This document shows positions 60,281-64,000 of a DNA stretch of 64,000 bases, piece after piece (positions within the stretch are counted from its first letter, which is position 1; every line of letters begins with the position of its first letter). The notes below the pieces were generated by a model. That model saw only the letters and a program-made list of their open reading frames with translations, was not told the origin of the DNA and did no database searches. Origin of the DNA: Streptomyces flaveus (GTDB lineage Bacteria; Actinomycetota; Actinomycetes; Streptomycetales; Streptomycetaceae); assembly GCF_014647675.1 (NCBI RefSeq), contig NZ_BMPQ01000002.1, positions 233,065-297,064 on the forward strand. Direction: 5' to 3'. Made by a program: the position numbers and the translations under genes.

Positions 60281-62017
60281 ATGCGTATCCCCCGGCCCCG
60301 CAGCCTGGCGGGCCAGCTCTTCGCCATGCAGGCAGTTCTCGTCGCCGTCGTGGTGGCCGGTTGCGCCCTGTTCACGTACGTCAGCGACCGCAGCCAGACC
60401 GAGGACGCGGCGAGGCGTCAGGCCCTGGGCGTGGCCAGTTCCGTAGCGGATTCCCCTTCCGTACGGGAGGCCATACGGACCCCCGATCCATCGGCGATCC
60501 TCCAGCCGTACGCGAACGAGGTGCGGCGCCACGCGGAGGTCGACTTCGTCACGATCATGAACACGAAGGCCATCCGCTGGACCCATCCCGACAAGAACCA
60601 GATCGGCCGGCCCTTCCTCGGCCACACGGAGGACGCTCTCAAGGGCGAGCCGTTCACGGAGGTGTACACCGGCACGCTCGGCCCGTCCGTCCGTGCCGTC
60701 ACGCCGATCTACGACAACGGCCGCATCGTCGGCCTGGTCAGTGCGGGCATCCGGGTCGAGGCCATAAGCGAGCGGGTGCAGGACCAGGTGACGGCGCTGT
60801 TCGGTGTCGCGGTGGGCGCGCTGGCGCTGGGCGCCGTCGGCACGTACGTGGTCAACGCCCGGCTGCGTCGCTCCACCCACGGGATGAACGCGAGCGAGCT
60901 CAGCCAGATGCACGACTATCACCAGGCCGCGCTGCATGCCGTACGCGAGGGGCTGCTGATGCTCGACGGCCAGTTCAAGGTGGCGTTGATCAACGACGGC
61001 GGACGCGAACTGCTCGGGGTGAACGGCGATGTGGTCGGCCGCTCGGTGGCGGAGCTCGGGCTGCCCGCCCCGCTGACGGGGGCTCTGCTGTCGGCGGAGC
61101 CGCGCGTGGACGAGGTGCATCTCACCGCCTCCCGGGTGCTCGTGGTGAACACCTCGCCGGTGTCGGGCGGCGAACGCCGGGGCACGATGGTGACCCTGCG
61201 CGATGTCACCGAACTCCAGTCCCTGATGGGCGAGTTGGACTCGGAGCGCGGCTTCACACAGGCGCTCCGCTCGCAGGCGCACGAGGCCGCGAACCGGCTG
61301 CACACGGTGGTCTCCCTGATCGAGCTGGGCCGCGCGGACGAGGCGGTCGGCTTCGCCACGGCCGAGCTGGAACTGGCCCAGGCGCTGACGGACCAGGTGG
61401 TCGCGGCGGTGAGCGAACCGGTGCTCGCGGCCCTGCTGTTGGGCAAGGCGGCCCAGGCCAACGAGCGGGGCGTCGAGCTGGTCGTCTCCGAGGACAGCAG
61501 CATCGACGACGGCCTGCTGCCGGACTCCCTCCCCGCCCGGGACCTTGTGACGGTCCTCGGCAACCTGATCGACAACGCGGTGGACGCGGCCCAGGGCTCG
61601 GTCGGCGCCCGCGTCACGGTCACCGCACTCGCCGACGAGTCGGGCCTGGTCCTGCGGGTCTCCGACACCGGGGACGGCGTGGACCCTGCCCACACGGAGG
61701 CGGTCTTCCAGCGTGGCTGGTCGACCAAGCCGTCCGGTCCCGGGGGCCGAGGGCTCGGCCTTGCGCTCGTACGGCAGGCCGTCAGCCGTCACGACGGGAC
61801 GCTGACCGTGACGGAGGCTACGGGGGGCGGGGCGTCGTTCGAGGCGCGGTTGCCGTTGCCAGGGACGGAGGCGGAGGCGGAGGCGGAAACAGGGCGGGCT
61901 GCTTCGGAGGAGGCTTCGACAGGGCGATTTTCGGCCAAGGGGACTAAGGTCCACGCCGAGCCCGAGTCCGGGCCCGAGCCGGCTCCGCAGCCCACCCCGC
62001 ACGGAGGCACCGTATGA
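60281..62017 (+). CDS. CitA/DcuS-type sensor histidine kinase
   Basis: A 578-residue membrane kinase. The first helix (LFAMQAVLVAVVVAGCALFTYV) and second (VTALFGVAVGALALGAVGTYVV) flank an extracytoplasmic Cache-like sensor with RRHAEVDFVTIMNTKAIRWTHP, the family's dicarboxylate- or citrate-binding fold. A cytoplasmic PAS domain follows, then the phospho-His region RSQAHEAANRLHTVVSLIELGR and HATPase_c (NLIDNAVDAA, DTGDGVDP, GGRGLGLALV). A low-complexity Glu/Ala/Pro tail ends it. ATG 60281 is chosen with GAGG upstream. It overlaps the regulator gene by ATGA and should sense the substrate of DctA. Confidence 0.93.
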   Translation: MRIPRPRSLAGQLFAMQAVLVAVVVAGCALFTYVSDRSQTEDAARRQALGVASSVADSPSVREAIRTPDPSAILQPYANEVRRHAEVDFVTIMNTKAIRWTHPDKNQIGRPFLGHTEDALKGEPFTEVYTGTLGPSVRAVTPIYDNGRIVGLVSAGIRVEAISERVQDQVTALFGVAVGALALGAVGTYVVNARLRRSTHGMNASELSQMHDYHQAALHAVREGLLMLDGQFKVALINDGGRELLGVNGDVVGRSVAELGLPAPLTGALLSAEPRVDEVHLTASRVLVVNTSPVSGGERRGTMVTLRDVTELQSLMGELDSERGFTQALRSQAHEAANRLHTVVSLIELGRADEAVGFATAELELAQALTDQVVAAVSEPVLAALLLGKAAQANERGVELVVSEDSSIDDGLLPDSLPARDLVTVLGNLIDNAVDAAQGSVGARVTVTALADESGLVLRVSDTGDGVDPAHTEAVFQRGWSTKPSGPGGRGLGLALVRQAVSRHDGTLTVTEATGGGASFEARLPLPGTEAEAEAETGRAASEEASTGRFSAKGTKVHAEPESGPEPAPQPTPHGGTV

Positions 62018-62700
62018 GCACGCCCTCCAAGGACATCCGCGTCCTGGTCGTCGAGGACGACCCCGTCGCGGCCGACGCGCATGTCATGTATGTGGGGCGG
62101 GTGCCTGGTTTCACGGCAGTGGGGAAGGCGCACACCGGGGCGGAGGCGCGACGGGCGCTGGACCGGATGCCGGTCGATCTGCTGCTCCTCGACCTCCATC
62201 TCCCGGACGGGCACGGCCTGCAGCTCGCCCGCTCACTCCGCGCGGCCGGCTACCACGCGGACGTCATCGCGGTCACCTCCGCGCGGGACCTCACGGTCGT
62301 ACGGGAGGGCGTATCGCTGGGCGTCGTGCAGTACGTCCTGAAGCCGTTCACCTTCGCCACCTTGCGGGACCGGCTCGTGCGGTACGCGGAGTTCCACGCG
62401 GCGGCCGGCGAGGCCAGCGGCCAGGACGAGGTGGACCGGGCGCTCGCGACCTTGCGCGCACCGAGTCCCGCGGAACTGCCCAAAGGACTGAGCGCGCCGA
62501 CACTGGAGCGGGTGACCCGGGCGCTGCGGGACTCCACGGAGGGGTTGACCGCGGCGGGGGTGGCGGAGGCGGTGGGGATATCGCGGATCACTGCCCGGCG
62601 GTATCTGGAGCATCTGGTCGATGCGGGCAGGGCGGGGCGGAGTCCTCAGTACGGGCAGGTGGGAAGGCCGGAGTTGCAGTACCGGTGGATCAAGGGGTAG
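62014..62700 (+). CDS. CitB/DcuR-family response regulator
   Basis: A 228-residue regulator: receiver domain with phospho-acceptor Asp60 (LLLLDLHLPDGHG) and Lys in QYVLKPFTF, then a C-terminal CitB-type helix-turn-helix (TAAGVAEAVGISRITARRYLEHLVDAG). It is translationally coupled to the sensor. By family rule it activates the divergent dicarboxylate transporter gene dctA. Confidence 0.94.
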   Translation: MSTPSKDIRVLVVEDDPVAADAHVMYVGRVPGFTAVGKAHTGAEARRALDRMPVDLLLLDLHLPDGHGLQLARSLRAAGYHADVIAVTSARDLTVVREGVSLGVVQYVLKPFTFATLRDRLVRYAEFHAAAGEASGQDEVDRALATLRAPSPAELPKGLSAPTLERVTRALRDSTEGLTAAGVAEAVGISRITARRYLEHLVDAGRAGRSPQYGQVGRPELQYRWIKG

Positions 62701-62782
62701 GCGGCGAGGGGCGGTTGGCACGGCGGCGGCCTCCGGTCAGTCCGGATCGCTCCCGGATCGCCCGAAGGCCATCGGCGTACCG

Positions 62783-63322
62783 TCAAGAAGAGCTGAACAC
62801 CCCGGCGTACACCAGGAATTGGGCACCCAGCCCCGCGACAGCGAGCGCCTCCAGCACGGACACCGCCAGCAGGCCCCCGGTGACCTGACCACCGGCCCAG
62901 TACACAACGAGCCCCGCCAACGGCACGACGCAGAAGGCGAGTAGATCGATCCCGCACTGGATGGCTTTGCGGGAGGCCCTTCGGGAGTCACCGCGGTGGA
63001 CGGTCTCCCAGCCGAAGGCGCCCTCAGTACCGGCGAGTTGGGCCAGCCGAGGCCCCAACTCGCCCCGTACGTAGGCCCCGATCGCCGAGATCTTCTCGTC
63101 GTTCACGAGGTAGGTCCACCCGAGAACGACACACACCGGCGGCAGCGCGAGCAGCATCGACGCCTGCTTGGCCTGGGCGGCCGCGGCGATGACGGCGGCG
63201 ACGACCGCGAGGGTGACGTACAGCAGGTTGTCCCGGAACCCGATCCGCGCCTTCTGCTCGTCCTTCACGCTCTCGTACTCGGCGAGCAGCAACTGGCCTG
63301 TGGTGACGTCTTGTTCCGGCAC
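62783..63322 (-). CDS. Uncharacterised integral membrane protein
   Basis: A 179-residue protein I cannot assign to a named family. The N-terminus is a charged helix (LLAEYESVKDEQKARIGFRDNLLYVTLA) leading into two close transmembrane helices, then a cytoplasmic segment with DEKISAIGAYVRGELGPRL and GWETVHRGDSRRASRK, and two more C-terminal helices. GTG 63322 has AAGGGGGA upstream; a start at 63349 is also possible. There is no signal peptide. It is convergent with the response-regulator gene and lies divergent to a sugar-binding lipoprotein gene. Confidence 0.7.
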   Translation of the reverse strand: MPEQDVTTGQLLLAEYESVKDEQKARIGFRDNLLYVTLAVVAAVIAAAAQAKQASMLLALPPVCVVLGWTYLVNDEKISAIGAYVRGELGPRLAQLAGTEGAFGWETVHRGDSRRASRKAIQCGIDLLAFCVVPLAGLVVYWAGGQVTGGLLAVSVLEALAVAGLGAQFLVYAGVFSSS

Positions 63323-63459
63323 GTCTCTGTCCCCCTTCTCGACGCCCACCGTCTCTGCTGGTCAGGCGACTCGGCAGTACCTTAAGCGTGCGCCGCAGGC
63401 TGGAGACACCGCGGGGATGTCCGTGCCAAGCCCAAGCCCAAGCCGCTGCAAGGTCATTG

Positions 63460-63475
63460 ACCTGACTAGACCACC
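63460..63475 (+). promoter_or_regulatory. DasR-like (dre) operator candidate
   Basis: ACCTGACTAGACCACC matches 12 of 16 positions of the DasR consensus as I recall it (ACTGGTCTAGACCACT), 66-81 nt upstream of the sugar-binding lipoprotein start. A further GGTCATTGACC lies next to it (63452-63462). GntR-family sites of this shape control sugar uptake genes; the regulator here is inferred. Confidence 0.4.
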
Positions 63476-63540
63476 GCTCTTACGTTCACGAGGCAGCCAA
63501 GCTCGGCCACAATGACGTCGGCCAGTAGGAGGTCGTGCCC

Positions 63541-64000
63541 GTGCGCCCCACCGCCGCTCCTCTTCTCCTCGCAGCTCTGCTCGCCGCCACCACTCTCTCC
63601 GCCTGCGGCGGCGGCTCCGGAAGCGACCCGGACACCATCGAGGTCTCCTTCAAACAGTCCACGGACAACTCGATCAAGGTCCTGGACACCTACCTGGCCG
63701 ACATGAAGAAGCAGTTCGAGAAGGCGAACCCGGGCAAGAAGGTCAAGCTCGTCCCGATCAAGGCGCCGGACTCGGAGTACTACACGAAGCTCCAGCAGAT
63801 GCTCCGCTCCCCCAAGACGGCCCCGGACCTGGTGTACGAGGACACGTTCCTCATCAACTCGGACATCACGAGCGGGTACTTGAAGCCCCTCGACCCGTAC
63901 CTGGAGAAGTGGAAGGACTGGGACCAGTTCATCGACACGGCCAAGGCGGCGGCCAAGGCCGAGGACGGCAAGACGTACGGCGTACCGGACGGGACCGACA
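63541..64000 (+). CDS. Sugar ABC transporter substrate-binding lipoprotein (5' part, cut by window edge)
   Basis: The first 153 codons. GTG 63541 has AGGAGG 8 nt upstream. The signal ends in a lipobox at Cys22 (TLSAC) followed by a GGGSGSDPD linker and a family-1 solute-binding domain: TIEVSFKQSTDNSIKVLDTYLADMKKQFEKANPG-like opening (in parts), EYYTKLQQMLRSPKTAPDLVYED and LKPLDPYLEKW, then EDGKTYGVP. It would bind a sugar outside the membrane for an ABC importer whose permeases should lie beyond the window. The specific sugar is unknown. Confidence 0.9.
   Translation, partial: MRPTAAPLLLAALLAATTLSACGGGSGSDPDTIEVSFKQSTDNSIKVLDTYLADMKKQFEKANPGKKVKLVPIKAPDSEYYTKLQQMLRSPKTAPDLVYEDTFLINSDITSGYLKPLDPYLEKWKDWDQFIDTAKAAAKAEDGKTYGVPDGTD

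Overview
The window looks like chromosomal core of a Streptomyces (high-GC actinomycete). The signs are very high GC with strong third-position bias, many GTG starts, a TTG start, GGAGG-type ribosome binding sites, and typical families: a GlgE maltosyltransferase cluster, a HATPase anti-sigma-like protein, a DUF1990 protein and L,D-transpeptidase lipoproteins. From memory, the gene order resembles the SCO5430-SCO5480 part of the S. coelicolor chromosome; this was not checked by search. I see no prophage, CRISPR array, IS element, tRNA or rRNA.

Layout. 1-5.2 kb (minus): an oligopeptide ABC importer operon, oppC-oppA-oppB-oppD-oppF, with oppF cut by the window edge. 5.6-8.4 kb (minus): two tandem SseB-like proteins and a P-loop ATPase. 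8.57-13.2 kb (plus): a tandem-aptamer glycine riboswitch, then gcvT-gcvH-glyA and sdaA, a glycine/serine catabolic unit. 13.3-20.3 kb: a Nudix hydrolase, a GH25 lysozyme, an MMPL exporter divergent from its TetR repressor, an EF-hand protein, a GNAT acetyltransferase, a HATPase regulator and an enoyl-CoA hydratase. 20.4-23.1 kb: two paralogous L,D-transpeptidase lipoproteins. 23.3-25.6 kb: glycogen debranching enzyme glgX. 25.6-33 kb (minus): four consecutive ABC-exporter half-transporters forming two asymmetric heterodimers. 33.1-36.7 kb (plus): an ABC-2 transporter with a NarL-type two-component system. 37-39.3 kb: a secreted M4 metalloprotease and a DUF1990 protein. 39.5-52.1 kb: the alpha-glucan block, glgP (minus), a secreted subtilase, then glgE-treS-pep2-glgB (plus). 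52.1-58.4 kb (minus): an atypical P450, a HelD-like RNA polymerase-associated helicase, a merR-trx pair and an AAA ATPase. 58.7-62.7 kb: dctA divergent from a CitA/DcuS-type sensor and its regulator. The window ends with a small membrane protein and the start of a sugar-binding lipoprotein gene.

How it works together. Glycine sensed by the riboswitch should activate the cleavage system and SHMT, and SdaA deaminates the resulting serine. TreS, Pep2, GlgE and GlgB convert trehalose through maltose and maltose-1-phosphate into branched alpha-glucan, while GlgP and GlgX break it down. The dctA/sensor/regulator trio should control dicarboxylate uptake.

The most unusual points are: a GlgE with an inserted Lys/Ala-rich histone-like N-terminal tail; an ABC heterodimer in which one subunit has lost Walker A, Q-loop and H-loop while its partner has lost the signature motif; a P450 without a recognisable ExxR motif; a family of interspersed intergenic repeats (five copies); and several long dyads and nested palindromes with no assigned role.
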